Source of the DNA: Hyphomonas polymorpha PS728
GTDB lineage: Bacteria > Pseudomonadota > Alphaproteobacteria > Caulobacterales > Hyphomonadaceae
Length of the DNA: 64,000 nucleotides
Reading direction: 5' to 3'
NCBI RefSeq assembly: GCF_000685315.1
Contig: NZ_ARYM01000004.1
Location: 124,001 to 188,000 of the forward strand
This document shows, piece after piece, positions 53,923-62,171 of this stretch (positions are counted from its first letter, which is position 1; each line of letters opens with the position of its first letter). The translations under genes and the position numbers were made by a program. A model generated the notes under the pieces. That model was given only the letters and a program-made list of their open reading frames with translations, searched no databases and had not been told where the DNA came from.

Positions 53923-54354
53923 ATGGATCGGATTGTAATCGATACAAACATCTTTGTTTCGGCCCTGCTGAACCGGAACGGCGCGCCCAGAGAGGTGCTC
54001 CGCCTGGCTTTGCGACGGGAGGTTCAGCCCGTCTTTTCGGCCGCGCTCTTCACCGAGTACGAAGATGTTCTGGCACGTGAAAGTCTGTTCGCGCGCTGCC
54101 CTCTCGATGCCGCAGAGCGAGGCGCCTTGTTCGATGCCCTGCTCAGCGTCAGCGAATGGGTGAGGATACATTTCCTGTGGCGGCCCAATCTGCCGGATGA
54201 GGCTGACAACCATGTGATCGAACTGGCGGTCGCTTCTGCGGCCATAGCCGTCATCACCGCAAATCTCGCTGACTTCAAACAGGCCGAATTATTGTTTCCG
54301 GGTCTCACGATCTGCGATGCGGGTACCTATCTGAAAGAAAGGAAATCAACATGA
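53923..54354 (+). CDS. PIN-domain toxin (COG1569-type)
   Basis: 143 residues. PIN RNase of the COG1569 group: MDRIVIDTNIFVSALLNRNGAPREVL at the N-terminus, FTEYEDVLAR in the middle and DEADNHVIELAVASAAIAVITANLADF carrying the last acidic residues. It precedes its antitoxin gene, with a four-base overlap, the reverse of the usual antitoxin-first order. A GCATATATGC palindrome (53898-53907) lies 15 bases upstream and may be the operator. Confidence 0.87.
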   Translation: MDRIVIDTNIFVSALLNRNGAPREVLRLALRREVQPVFSAALFTEYEDVLARESLFARCPLDAAERGALFDALLSVSEWVRIHFLWRPNLPDEADNHVIELAVASAAIAVITANLADFKQAELLFPGLTICDAGTYLKERKST

Positions 54355-54578
54355 GTGTTCTGACAATCAGGCTTCCGGACGATCAGCATGAGCGCCTGCG
54401 CGCGCTTGCCGAGCACCGTGGGATCAGCCTCAACAAGCTGTTCGAGGAGTTCGCCACACGCGCGGTGACGGAATTCGACACCGAACTGCGCTTCCGCGTG
54501 CGCGCCGCGCGCGGCGACACGGCAAAGGGCCTCAGCCTTCTCGACAAGCTGGACCAGCAATTCGGCAAGCCCAGCTAG
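54351..54578 (+). CDS. RHH/HicB-like antitoxin
   Basis: 75 residues. Arc/ribbon-helix-helix start MSVLTIRLPDDQHERLRALAEHRGISLNKLFEEFATRAVTEFD, then a short toxin-binding tail (KGLSLLDKLDQQFGKPS). It is the partner of the PIN toxin upstream, whose stop it overlaps (ATGA). It probably represses the operon with the toxin. Confidence 0.85.
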   Translation: MSVLTIRLPDDQHERLRALAEHRGISLNKLFEEFATRAVTEFDTELRFRVRAARGDTAKGLSLLDKLDQQFGKPS

Positions 54579-55048
54579 CGTTGGATGAGCCAGACGCCGC
54601 GAACGTCGAACTGCGAACGTCAACCCTGCCTGGCCGGGGCGCAGGCCATTGCCTCGGCTTTTCTGCAGGTCGCCCGCTGACGCGCGCCATATATACCCAT
54701 TGCACGGACGACTTTTGGACCAGGCTGCAACTTTCAACGACACCTCGGCGACTGCCAGGGCGGGGGCCTCATATGTTTCCGGAAACTGTCCTGTGCGGCC
54801 CCCTTGTTTTCCGTCTCTTGCCGTTTGACCTGGACGCCCTGCGCCGGGCCTGAAACCTTCCCCGCGAAGAATTTTCCCCTGCGCCGGATGGCGCATTCCC
54901 CGCGGTCCAAAATTCTCCGCCTGTCAGGTGCTCCGCTGCGCTGCGCCCTCACAGGTTCTGGCCCGGCGCGAGGGCGTCCTTTCGGTCCGGCGTCGACGGG
55001 AACAAAGGGTTCCCGGATGACAGCCAAGGAAACGAACAGGAGACCCCC
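54579..55048. other. 470-base region before DUF736
   Basis: No gene supported. An open frame at 54581-54853 lacks a ribosome site and resembles nothing. The GC-rich right half could contain regulatory or transfer-origin sequence, but no clear repeat was seen. CAGGAGA just before 55049 is the ribosome site of DUF736. Confidence 0.4.
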
Positions 55049-55372
55049 ATGGCCAACGTACTCGGATATGTCACCAAAACCAGCACCGGCTTCGAAGGCA
55101 GCCTTGCCATGATGACCTTCTCGGCCGCCATCCGTATCGAGAAGAACACAGACAAGGAGAACGACGGCCAGCCCGACTACCGGATCCTCGCCGGCGAAGC
55201 CCGCACCGAAATCGGCGGCGGCTGGATGCGCAAGGCCAAGCAGTCAGGTCGCGAATACGTCTCGATCATGCTGGCAGACCCTCAGATCGGTCCCCGGAAG
55301 ATCTTCGCCAGCCTCGCCCCGGTCAAGGGCAAGACGGGCCGCCAGGTGATCCTCTGGAACCCCCGCGACTAG
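55049..55372 (+). CDS. DUF736 family protein
   Basis: 107 residues with the DUF736 pattern: FEGSLAMMTFSAAIRIEKN, PDYRILAGEARTEIGGGWMRKAKQSGREYVSIMLADP and RQVILWNP. It is a small cytosolic protein of unknown biochemical role found almost always on alphaproteobacterial ICEs and plasmids beside the TraF peptidase and the relaxase, as here. A hairpin follows its stop. Confidence 0.92.
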   Translation: MANVLGYVTKTSTGFEGSLAMMTFSAAIRIEKNTDKENDGQPDYRILAGEARTEIGGGWMRKAKQSGREYVSIMLADPQIGPRKIFASLAPVKGKTGRQVILWNPRD

Positions 55373-55395
55373 GCAGCCTCTCAAGTCTCAGCGAG

Positions 55396-55424
55396 CCGCC
55401 CCGGGGATCTCTCCGGGGCGGTTT
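55396..55424 (+). terminator. Terminator-like hairpin after DUF736
   Basis: CCGCCCCGG (55396-55404) and CCGGGGCGG (55413-55421) form a perfect 9-bp stem with an 8-base loop, followed by TTT. It ends 8 bases before the next start, so it may attenuate rather than fully stop transcription. Confidence 0.55.
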
Positions 55425-55431
55425 CACGTCG

Positions 55432-55962
55432 ATGGCCCGGGATTTGCTTGCCGCTGCCCTGATGGCAGCGCTCAGGCTCTCCCGCGTGAACCTCCTCCTC
55501 CTGGCCGTGATGATGACCGGGATCGGCCTGGCTGTGCTGCGGCCGCAGGAACTAATCCTCTACAATCCGTCCGCGTCCCTGCCGACGGGCTTCTATGTCC
55601 GCACCGAAGGCGAACTCGTACTTGGCGTCATTGTAACGATCCGGTCCGTCGATGCGGCCCCTGAATATGCCGCCCGTCGGAACTTCACCGATGCCGGCGA
55701 CCGGTTCCTGAAGCGTATCGCCGCCGTAGAGGGAGATACCGTTTGCGCAGAAGGCCGCAAGATCCGCATCAATAACGTCGCGATTGCGGAGCGGGCGGAG
55801 ACAGATCCGGCGGGCGATCCGCTGCCCTCCTGGAACGGCTGCGTGACGCTTGAAGACGATGAAGTGTTCTTGCTTGGCGATCATCCCGGCAGCTTTGACG
55901 GGCGGTATTGGGGTGTCTCTCAGCGGGCCGATCTCACCGGTCCCTGGCAGCCGGTTCCCTGA
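55432..55962 (+). CDS. traF: Conjugative signal peptidase TraF (S26 family)
   Basis: 176 residues. One N-terminal membrane helix (about 18-36), then the S26 catalytic Ser in SASLPTGFY (S49) and the Lys in RFLKRIAAVEGDTV (K94), and the C-terminal FLLGDHPGSFDGRYWG. TraF-type peptidases mature the TrbC pilin in IncP-like systems. The gene is far from trbC here but keeps the Tn4371-like neighbourhood with DUF736 and the relaxase. Confidence 0.9.
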   Translation: MARDLLAAALMAALRLSRVNLLLLAVMMTGIGLAVLRPQELILYNPSASLPTGFYVRTEGELVLGVIVTIRSVDAAPEYAARRNFTDAGDRFLKRIAAVEGDTVCAEGRKIRINNVAIAERAETDPAGDPLPSWNGCVTLEDDEVFLLGDHPGSFDGRYWGVSQRADLTGPWQPVP

Positions 55963-56216
55963 TCAGGCGACGCCGCCTCTTCTCCCCACGGATGAAACCG
56001 GAATCGCGAGAGGCCGGAAGATGGTAGGCTCCCCGTTATGGAGCACCGGAAAAGAATAAGAGGGCAAGATAAAGGCGCAGCCTGCAGGCCGCGCAAGACG
56101 CCTGACGGCGCAGAGGTTTTTTGCAGGCCGCAGGCTGCGGCGCAGGCCGTACCACAGCCTGCGTTTCGTTCCGTATACCGCGAGCCTTACCCTGACAGTA
56201 TTGAAAGGAGTCGCCG
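55963..56216. other. Repeat-rich leader of the relaxase, possible oriT
   Basis: Contains the inverted repeat CGCAGCCTGC (56076-56085) / GCAGGCTGCG (56130-56139) and three copies of GCAGGCCG (near 56084, 56123 and 56142). Position directly before a relaxase gene suggests an origin of transfer or relaxase operator. No nick consensus could be assigned. Confidence 0.4.
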
Positions 56217-57410
56217 ATGAAAACCAGCGGATCTGACCGACCCCTGAGCTTTTCGAAACTCGCGCAACCGGCGAGTGGGGCGAGAGCCTTGCTGGGGCCG
56301 CTCTCGCGCCTTGCACGGCCGTTGGACGCGGACAGGCTTGAGGGCCGGTTCGGAAGCGGGCCGGGTGCTGACGGCGGGACCTCTGCCCCAGCGCCCCTGT
56401 CGCGCCGCCTCGCTCAGCGCGCACCGATCACGCGCCATGCGAAAGTCACCCGCCGCGGTGAGGCGGTCTCCGACCTGCGCCAGCGGGCAACAGTTAAAGT
56501 GCATTACTTCGACCATGCCCGGGGCGGGGCCAGCGCCCTGAAGGCACACACCCGCTATCTGGCACGGGATGCGGCGAGCCGGGAGGATCTGACACAGGGC
56601 GCCGAGACCCCTGCCCTGGAGATCGAGCCCCCAGTGGCAGGCGCCCGCGCGCATGCGGACTATCTCGCCCGCGGCGGGCCGCCTGAAAGCGTCTTCTATG
56701 ACCGGGACGCTGAAGGGATCGATGGCGGGACGCGGGCAGAGGCCTGGGCAAAATCCGACAAGCGGCATTTCCGGATCATCCTCGCCCCGGAAGAAGGCGA
56801 AAGGCTCCGCGACCTGACAGGCTATACGCGGGAAGTCATGGCCCGGGCGGAAGCCGAACTCGGCACGCGTTTCTCCTGGGTCGCCGTCAATCACCATGAT
56901 ACCGGCCACGCCCACACCCACATCATCTTGCGGGGACGCCGGGCCAATGGGCAGGACCTGATCCTGCCGCGCGACTTCATCCGTCACCGGTTGCGGGAGA
57001 TCGCCCGGGATGTGGCGACCGATTGGCTCGGGCGCCGCACTCCGGAACAGGAACGCGAGGCACTGGACCGGGAAGTCACCCGCCACAGGCCGACGCGCCT
57101 CGACCGGATGCTCGAGGCCCGGATGTCAGAAGGCCGGATGATCCATTTGGGCCGTCTGCAGGGCCCGGGCAACGATCCCCATCTCTCAGCCGCCCTGCGG
57201 GCCCGAGCGAAGGAACTGCTCCGGCTGGGGCTCGCCCGCGAAGTCCGGCGGGGCAAGCTGCAGTTCGAGACCGGCTGGCAGGATCGCCTCAAGGCGATGG
57301 AGCTCCACCTTGATATCCGGAAACAGCTGATGGCTCAGCGGCAGGTTGCGCAGCAGGCGGAGCGTGAGCGGTTGGCACGCGGGTTGTCGAAGGGCAGTCT
57401 GGAACGATAA
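56217..57410 (+). CDS. RlxS-like relaxase (DUF3363), C-terminally truncated
   Basis: 397 residues; ATG after AAAGGAG. The N-terminal relaxase region is good: VKVHYFDHARGGASALKAHTRYLARD (about 94-118), HFRIILAPEEGERLRDLTGYTREVM, and the metal-binding triad in HDTGHAHTHIIL (H231, H233, H235). DUF3363 begins at about 280 but ends after roughly 110 residues, whereas relatives usually run to 600 residues or more. The stop is followed by unrelated sequence, so the gene is cut. DNA nicking might survive; full transfer function is doubtful. Confidence 0.85.
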   Translation: MKTSGSDRPLSFSKLAQPASGARALLGPLSRLARPLDADRLEGRFGSGPGADGGTSAPAPLSRRLAQRAPITRHAKVTRRGEAVSDLRQRATVKVHYFDHARGGASALKAHTRYLARDAASREDLTQGAETPALEIEPPVAGARAHADYLARGGPPESVFYDRDAEGIDGGTRAEAWAKSDKRHFRIILAPEEGERLRDLTGYTREVMARAEAELGTRFSWVAVNHHDTGHAHTHIILRGRRANGQDLILPRDFIRHRLREIARDVATDWLGRRTPEQEREALDREVTRHRPTRLDRMLEARMSEGRMIHLGRLQGPGNDPHLSAALRARAKELLRLGLAREVRRGKLQFETGWQDRLKAMELHLDIRKQLMAQRQVAQQAERERLARGLSKGSLER

Positions 57411-57559
57411 ATTTCGAAAGTTGGACCTCATCGTTCGTCCCAACCTTCATTATCCTGTTCCTCACCGGCACTCGCGATCACAGAAGCACCTGTCCCGTTT
57501 AAAGCTCGAAGCTGAAACTAAGGAACATCGCTTTTGTACAGCACGCCGCCTTTCTGATT

Positions 57560-58273
57560 TCAGGTATCGATCGGAGATGGCAACCCAATTTCCCGCAATA
57601 GCAATCTGCCCAGATAAGAGATTTCCATCCTGGACTTGAAGCCACCAGAGTTTGCGTCGAACGGCGGATATTCCCCCTTTTTCACCGTACCAAAATTCCG
57701 CCGAAGCAGCCCCAACCTGAGTAGGTTTTCTTTTCCAAGATTGAACAAAGCGTCATCGTCGATTTCGCTGGTGGTCGACTTCATATTCACTGGAGCAGGT
57801 CGTGGAATTTCAGTCCAAGGATCTGACTTGCCGCTGCCATAGCTTTGGCCATAAGCGTTCAAAATACCAATCTCATCGTTGTCCAACTGGTCCAAAAGGC
57901 CCGCGAGCCTTTTGCGGCGAACAATATCCGCGTCATCGCGCGACATGCCGTTGAACACAATCTCTACTATTTGAGCAATGCGTTCGTCCGTTGTCGCGCG
58001 CACTGCCTGATGGGCTCCCCGCTCGAACAGATCAATCCGCTCAGGATCGCCTATAGCCCGATCAATCTTGTCCTGCTCAAGCTGGCTCAATCGCTGTTCC
58101 AGCAAGCGTAAATATTTGACCAGGCGATCCTGTCTCTGGCCCGGAATAACTTCGGATATGATTTCACCAAGAATGCCGCCCACGAAAGGCACAGCTCCGA
58201 CCGCCCCCTTCGCCACGGCGGCCAAAACATCTCTGGTATTCCTGTCCAGAGCATCATTTTCTTTGTCAGACAT
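57560..58273 (-). CDS. Unknown protein paired with the Abi gene
   Basis: 237 residues from ATG 58273 (the longer frame to 58315 overlaps the Abi stop). No family recognised. A hydrophobic glycine-rich segment (VAKGAVGAVPFVGGILGEIISEVI, about 18-41) could insert in or touch a membrane. A coiled-coil helix (VKYLRLLEQRLSQLEQDKID, about 50-70) follows, then an acidic helical domain with RKRLAGLLDQLDNDEIGILNAYGQ. It starts 14 bases after the Abi stop, so the two form an operon. A candidate effector or partner in abortive infection (inference). Confidence 0.6.
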   Translation of the reverse strand: MSDKENDALDRNTRDVLAAVAKGAVGAVPFVGGILGEIISEVIPGQRQDRLVKYLRLLEQRLSQLEQDKIDRAIGDPERIDLFERGAHQAVRATTDERIAQIVEIVFNGMSRDDADIVRRKRLAGLLDQLDNDEIGILNAYGQSYGSGKSDPWTEIPRPAPVNMKSTTSEIDDDALFNLGKENLLRLGLLRRNFGTVKKGEYPPFDANSGGFKSRMEISYLGRLLLREIGLPSPIDT

Positions 58274-58287
58274 TCTGCTCACGCACC

Positions 58288-59229
58288 TTAGTTCCAAATC
58301 GCTTCCTGTTGCCATCCTTGAGGAAACCCTGCTGAGTTCAGGCTGAGCAACGGAGAATCCGGAAAGCTATTCAGCAATTCCCTGACACGCAGGTGCCACT
58401 CTGTCCCGCCATTCAGCTGACGGACGAGATAGTTCAGAATGACCAATGTCCCGTACAGACGCTCCTGAGACGGACGGCTCACAACGACATGGTCAAAGTC
58501 TGCGATGGCCCCGGCTCGCGGGAAGGCTGGCTGATCGACCATTGCCCGGTTCCAGAGACGGCCATGGTGCGCGCAGACATTGCGGACGAATGTAAAGGTG
58601 CGGGTCCAGGAGGGCAGAAGCTTAGCATCCGACAGGCCATATCGCTGGCTGATGTCGGTGATATCACCGTGACGCATGCCGCCCAGGAAGTGCGACAGCA
58701 GTCCCAGTTCCCAGACTTCGACGGACATCCAAACCGGCAAAAACCGCTCGGTCGTGTATTTGGTCCGGAAATGGGTGACAAATTCATCGCGGGAGCGACT
58801 CTCGCATTTGTCCAAACGCGACATCCATTCCTGAAAAGGTATCTGACCCCGACGGTTTGGCTTGTTGAAGCGAGGATGCACAAAACGGGCATCCCTATGC
58901 GCCCATCCGCCATGGACACCGACTGTGAGGGCGATATCCGTTCGCAGACTGATCTCGATCCGCTCAATGGCGTCGAGCACCAGCAGGCGCAGCTTCTTAT
59001 CAAAGATGTAGAGGGAGACCGCATCCTGCAGCCTGGCCCCAGCCAGAAAAGCATCGGTGCGGCGATGCTCCCTGATTTCCCGGAACGCGTACCAGTAGGC
59101 ACTCAGCCGATAGTATCCTATCTGCTCCAGGGCGCGGGTTGCCAGTAGCCGGTCGCCGATCTCAAGGCCACGTTGTTCGAGCTGCACGATCTGCTGCGCA
59201 ATCGACAGGAAGGGCTTCTGATACCTCAT
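58288..59229 (-). CDS. Abi family protein (AbiD/AbiF type)
   Basis: 313 residues with the Abi_2 domain: N-terminal YQKPFLSIAQQIVQLEQRGLEI, ALEQIGYYRLSAYWYAFRE, YIFDKKLRLLVLDAIERIEISLRTDIA, MSVEVWELGLLSHFLGGM, and the HEPN-like catalytic signature FVRNVCAHHGRLWN (RNxxAHH). Family members cause abortive infection in lactococci and probably cleave RNA. It is first of two genes, with an unknown protein downstream. It is the last cargo before the tRNA boundary. Confidence 0.9.
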   Translation of the reverse strand: MRYQKPFLSIAQQIVQLEQRGLEIGDRLLATRALEQIGYYRLSAYWYAFREIREHRRTDAFLAGARLQDAVSLYIFDKKLRLLVLDAIERIEISLRTDIALTVGVHGGWAHRDARFVHPRFNKPNRRGQIPFQEWMSRLDKCESRSRDEFVTHFRTKYTTERFLPVWMSVEVWELGLLSHFLGGMRHGDITDISQRYGLSDAKLLPSWTRTFTFVRNVCAHHGRLWNRAMVDQPAFPRAGAIADFDHVVVSRPSQERLYGTLVILNYLVRQLNGGTEWHLRVRELLNSFPDSPLLSLNSAGFPQGWQQEAIWN

Positions 59230-59862
59230 CCCAGAACGTAGAAAGCCGACCCGTACACGAATGCAGAGGGGCCGGCCATATTACTTCCTAAGTAACCAAA
59301 ACGGTTGCACGAGTCAACTTTTATATGCGTCAGACGCATTTTTTGAAAAAGACAAGTTGGCTTTATCACTTAACGCGACCCGTGTCCTGTAAACGTAACA
59401 TAGTCACCCGATTCCTCAGTTTCTACCAGATGGCTCTTCTGATTTGCATTCCGACCGGTTCAAAAGGCCCATGCGACTTCGACCGGCTCGACACTGAACC
59501 TCGGGGTCGTTGGACTGCTTCAGCAGGCGCACGCATGTGAGAGTACCGATAAGTTGCTCGATCTCGGCTTAGCCGGCGCCGAAAAGATCAAGCATACGGA
59601 TGATCGCAATCCAGGCTTTCGGCGCGCCTTATTTCCAACTCATCAAGCGCGACGCTCAGCCTGCGCATTTCATCCGGGCTCCAGACTTGGCCGCATGACA
59701 ATGTCCGACCCGGATGCGGACTGCGGGCCCAATGTCGTGCTTAACTCTACCTTACGCGGCGAAACGCCGCGAAACAGGCTATCAGTTGGGACCCCAGTGG
59801 GACCCAGAGCTATTTTTGAGATTTTTTGCTGACACCCAAGGCTCGTAAGTCCTTGATTTCAG
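59230..59862. other. Right island junction, no clear gene
   Basis: 633 bases. Seen: the hairpin ATGCG(TCAGA)CGCAT followed by six T on the plus strand (59325-59344); the hairpin CGCGGCG AAA CGCCGCG at 59755-59771; a tandem TGGGACCC...AG repeat at about 59788-59808; and a possible 37-residue minus-strand frame (59588-59701, TTG start, SCGQVWSPDEMRRLS...) of unknown meaning. No integrase catalytic motif remains here. Confidence 0.45.
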
Positions 59863-59939
59863 TGGTGCACCCGAAGAGATTCGAACTCCTGACCCCCAGA
59901 TTCGTAGTCTGGTGCTCTATCCAGCTGAGCTACGGGTGC
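59863..59939 (-). tRNA. tRNA-Arg (anticodon ACG)
   Basis: 77 bases on the minus strand including an encoded CCA. The acceptor arms GCACCCG and CGGGTGC pair fully. The D arm (GCTC...GAGC), the anticodon stem CCAGA/TCTGG around loop CTACGAA (anticodon ACG) and the T arm with GTTCGAATC are all present. Its 3' end faces the island, the usual orientation for tRNA-targeted integration. Confidence 0.95.
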
Positions 59940-59993
59940 TTGGCCACTTGAAGAAGCGGGACACATACAGGCGGGTTTGCGACCTTGCAAGCC

Positions 59994-61097
59994 TCAATTG
60001 CCGGTATCTTGTGCAGTCTCTTCAGGGGGTATTTCTTCGGCCGGTCCGGCGGGGGCTTCTTCGCCGCCTTCTGCCGCCGTCTCTGCAGGCGCCGGCGGCG
60101 TTTCCTCTGCTGCAGCCTCCTCCAGAACCGGGGCGGCCTCTTCGGAAACTGCTTGGGAAACAGATGGCTCTGCCGGCAAAGGCAGCCCGGTCACCGCGCT
60201 GACCCAGGGCGCGAAGGCGGCAACCCGCATGTAGACCCCCGGGCTTTCGGGGCGCGCGCAGCCCATGCCCCAGCTGACAATTCCCGCCTGAACCGGCGCG
60301 CCGGACGCGCCGCGCAGCACCAGCGGCCCGCCGCTATCGCCCTGGCAGGCGTCGGAGCCGCCAATTCCGGCGCAGAGCTGGGTGACGGGGTCTATCGAGA
60401 CATCCGGGTAAACCGCCGCAAGTCCTGCCTCATTGATACGGTCCCGGATCTGGCTGTTGCAGACGCCCGTATCGACCACAGGCACATATCCTTCCTGCAG
60501 GATCAGCGACGGCGCGCGTACATGCCGGCCACCACGGGCGACCCCCTCCTGCCCCTGCGCCGTTTCGCCCACCTTGCCGTAGCCTGCAGCGACAATGTCG
60601 GCATAGGGCTGCATCAGGTCGCCGGCGGTTCCCGTCAGCCCGTCGAGTGCCATCGTTGGCCCTGTCCAGCGGCCTGCAAGGCGAAGCAGCGCAAGGTCGT
60701 TGCCCTTTTCTGGCGCTGAAGACTGGTATTCCGGGTGAATGACCACTTCGCGAACGGCAAAAACGGTGTCCTTCGGCACGACCGTCAGATCACCCAGCCC
60801 TGCGGCCACGGCCAGCGTGCCGAAGCGGCTCAACTGGCCATTGTCTCCCTCCAGATACTGTGCGGCGCGGCCATTGGTTTCGATGCGGACATTCTCGACG
60901 CAGTGGGCCGCCGTCAGCGCCCATTCCGGCGAGATCAGGGTGGCGCCGCATTCATGATAGATCGTGGCGCCCGACACGGTCTGCACCGAGGCCATCCCCG
61001 GCCAGTCAGCGATGTCCGCGTCGCGCCCGGCCACCATACAGCCTGCGAGCGTGGTGAATAAGGCGGTCCCCACCGCCAGTTTGAGATATCTGTTCAT
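59994..61097 (-). CDS. Trypsin-like serine protease (S1), lipoprotein
   Basis: 367 residues. Lipoprotein signal with LAGC (Cys20), then a chymotrypsin-fold protease with H65 (LTAAHC), D134 (NDLALLRL) and S255 (GDSGGP), plus paired cysteines as in secreted S1 enzymes. It is anchored in the envelope with the domain in the periplasm or at the surface. A 55-residue C-terminal tail very rich in Glu, Ala and Pro follows the catalytic domain. It overlaps the P1 peptidase gene by four bases and is co-transcribed with it. Confidence 0.92.
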   Translation of the reverse strand: MNRYLKLAVGTALFTTLAGCMVAGRDADIADWPGMASVQTVSGATIYHECGATLISPEWALTAAHCVENVRIETNGRAAQYLEGDNGQLSRFGTLAVAAGLGDLTVVPKDTVFAVREVVIHPEYQSSAPEKGNDLALLRLAGRWTGPTMALDGLTGTAGDLMQPYADIVAAGYGKVGETAQGQEGVARGGRHVRAPSLILQEGYVPVVDTGVCNSQIRDRINEAGLAAVYPDVSIDPVTQLCAGIGGSDACQGDSGGPLVLRGASGAPVQAGIVSWGMGCARPESPGVYMRVAAFAPWVSAVTGLPLPAEPSVSQAVSEEAAPVLEEAAAEETPPAPAETAAEGGEEAPAGPAEEIPPEETAQDTGN

Positions 61098-62092
61098 GGC
61101 CGTCCCTCCTGCCGTTCAGACTCATATACACCACGAGCGATGGCGCGGGCGAGCGTGCTGGCGGCGAGTTCGCCGAGACGGGCAATCGCCAGCGGCCGGC
61201 TGCCTCCGGCTTCCCGCTTCCGGGTGGAGATCACGAAGATGACGTCGCCATCTGTGGGGGCAAAGACGGGGCGGATGGCACGGGCCATGCCGGCAAGGGC
61301 CATCTGGGCGATGCGCTGGAGTTCGTCATGGGTGACGGCCGCGTCGATTGCGATGCAGGCCAGGGTGGTATTCTCGCGGGGGCTGGGATCGGCCTTGGCG
61401 GCGCCCCAGTCTTCCGGGTCGAAGGCGAAGCCGGGTTCGGGGCGGGCGCCGCCGAACTCTCCAGAGATTTCAAAGGGCCAGGCCCAGAAGGCGGCGGAGC
61501 CGGGCATCCGGACCGACCCGAAACTGTTGACCGCAGCCAGCGCGCCCACCGTCAGGCCGTCATGCGTGACGATGCTGGCCGACCCGGTGCCGCCCGGCGC
61601 CAACCCTGCGGCGGCGCCATAGCCGGCGCCCGCCGGGCCGAGAACAAAGCTTTCCCCTGCCGCGTCAAAGGCTTGCCGGCCGAGGCGCGCATAGGGGGCT
61701 GTGTCGCCCCAGTCCTTGTTGCCGCCATTGGCGAGGTCATAGAGGATGGCGGCGGGCACGATGGGCGTGGCGGGCACGCCGGGCCTTGGCACCAGCGCAA
61801 AGCCCCTGCCCTGCGCCTTCAGGCCCGCCATCACGCCATCCGCCGCCGCCAGCCCGAAGGCGGAGCCGCCCGAAAGGCAGATCGCGTCGACACTGTCAAA
61901 AACGAGACGGCCTGCGGCCAATACGTCACTTTCACGTGTCCCCGGCCCGCCCCCCGCGACACAGACGGCGCCAAGAGCCGGACAATCCGGGACAATTACG
62001 GACACGCCGGTGACGCTCCCGGCATCTTCGGCCTGGCCGACAGATATGCCTTCAACATCGGTAATGAGGTTGCGCAAACCCGGTCTTGCCAT
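61094..62092 (-). CDS. P1 (S58, DmpA-type) family peptidase
   Basis: 332 residues. N-terminal nucleophile hydrolase of the DmpA/BapA group: NLITDVEGISVGQAED, TGVSVIVPDCPALGAVCVAGGGPGTRE, LSGGSAFGLAAADGVM, and the self-cleavage point in ALAAVNSFGS between N189 and S190, which frees the catalytic serine. Such enzymes release N-terminal residues from peptides or amides. Divergent from the gamma-glutamyltransferase with 79 bases between starts; the three genes together suggest peptide and glutathione-like scavenging. Confidence 0.92.
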   Translation of the reverse strand: MARPGLRNLITDVEGISVGQAEDAGSVTGVSVIVPDCPALGAVCVAGGGPGTRESDVLAAGRLVFDSVDAICLSGGSAFGLAAADGVMAGLKAQGRGFALVPRPGVPATPIVPAAILYDLANGGNKDWGDTAPYARLGRQAFDAAGESFVLGPAGAGYGAAAGLAPGGTGSASIVTHDGLTVGALAAVNSFGSVRMPGSAAFWAWPFEISGEFGGARPEPGFAFDPEDWGAAKADPSPRENTTLACIAIDAAVTHDELQRIAQMALAGMARAIRPVFAPTDGDVIFVISTRKREAGGSRPLAIARLGELAASTLARAIARGVYESERQEGRP

Positions 62093-62171
62093 GCTATGTG
62101 CCCTGCTACGTTTCTGCTTCGCCCTCAGTCCTTAGAGGGAGTGGAGCCCCGCGCCAAGAAAGGGACGATCT

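Larger units (their letters stand above)
22124..59862. mobile_element. Degenerate Tn4371-like ICE / defence island next to tRNA-Arg
   Basis: A 37.7-kb block bounded on the left by an integrase remnant and on the right by an intact tRNA-Arg whose 3' end points into the block. The backbone matches the Tn4371-like order (traG, trbB-C-D-E-J-L-F-G-I) with DUF736, a TraF-type peptidase and an RlxS-like relaxase. Missing or broken: full integrase, relaxase C-terminus, parA/repA. The rest is toxin-antitoxin, restriction, antirestriction and abortive-infection genes. Boundaries are inferred, as no flanking direct repeat was identified. Confidence 0.6.

Noticed and set aside
54581-54853. 90-codon frame after the PIN/RHH pair
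   Set aside because: No ribosome site, no similarity, and composition typical of non-coding GC-rich frames.
57411-57559. Frameshifted continuation of the relaxase downstream of its stop
   Set aside because: None of the frames in this stretch resembles the DUF3363 C-terminal domain; truncation is the better explanation.
59588-59701. 37-codon minus-strand frame (SCGQVWSPDEMRRLS...) near the tRNA
   Set aside because: TTG start with no ribosome site; could be a remnant, but not enough evidence to call a gene.
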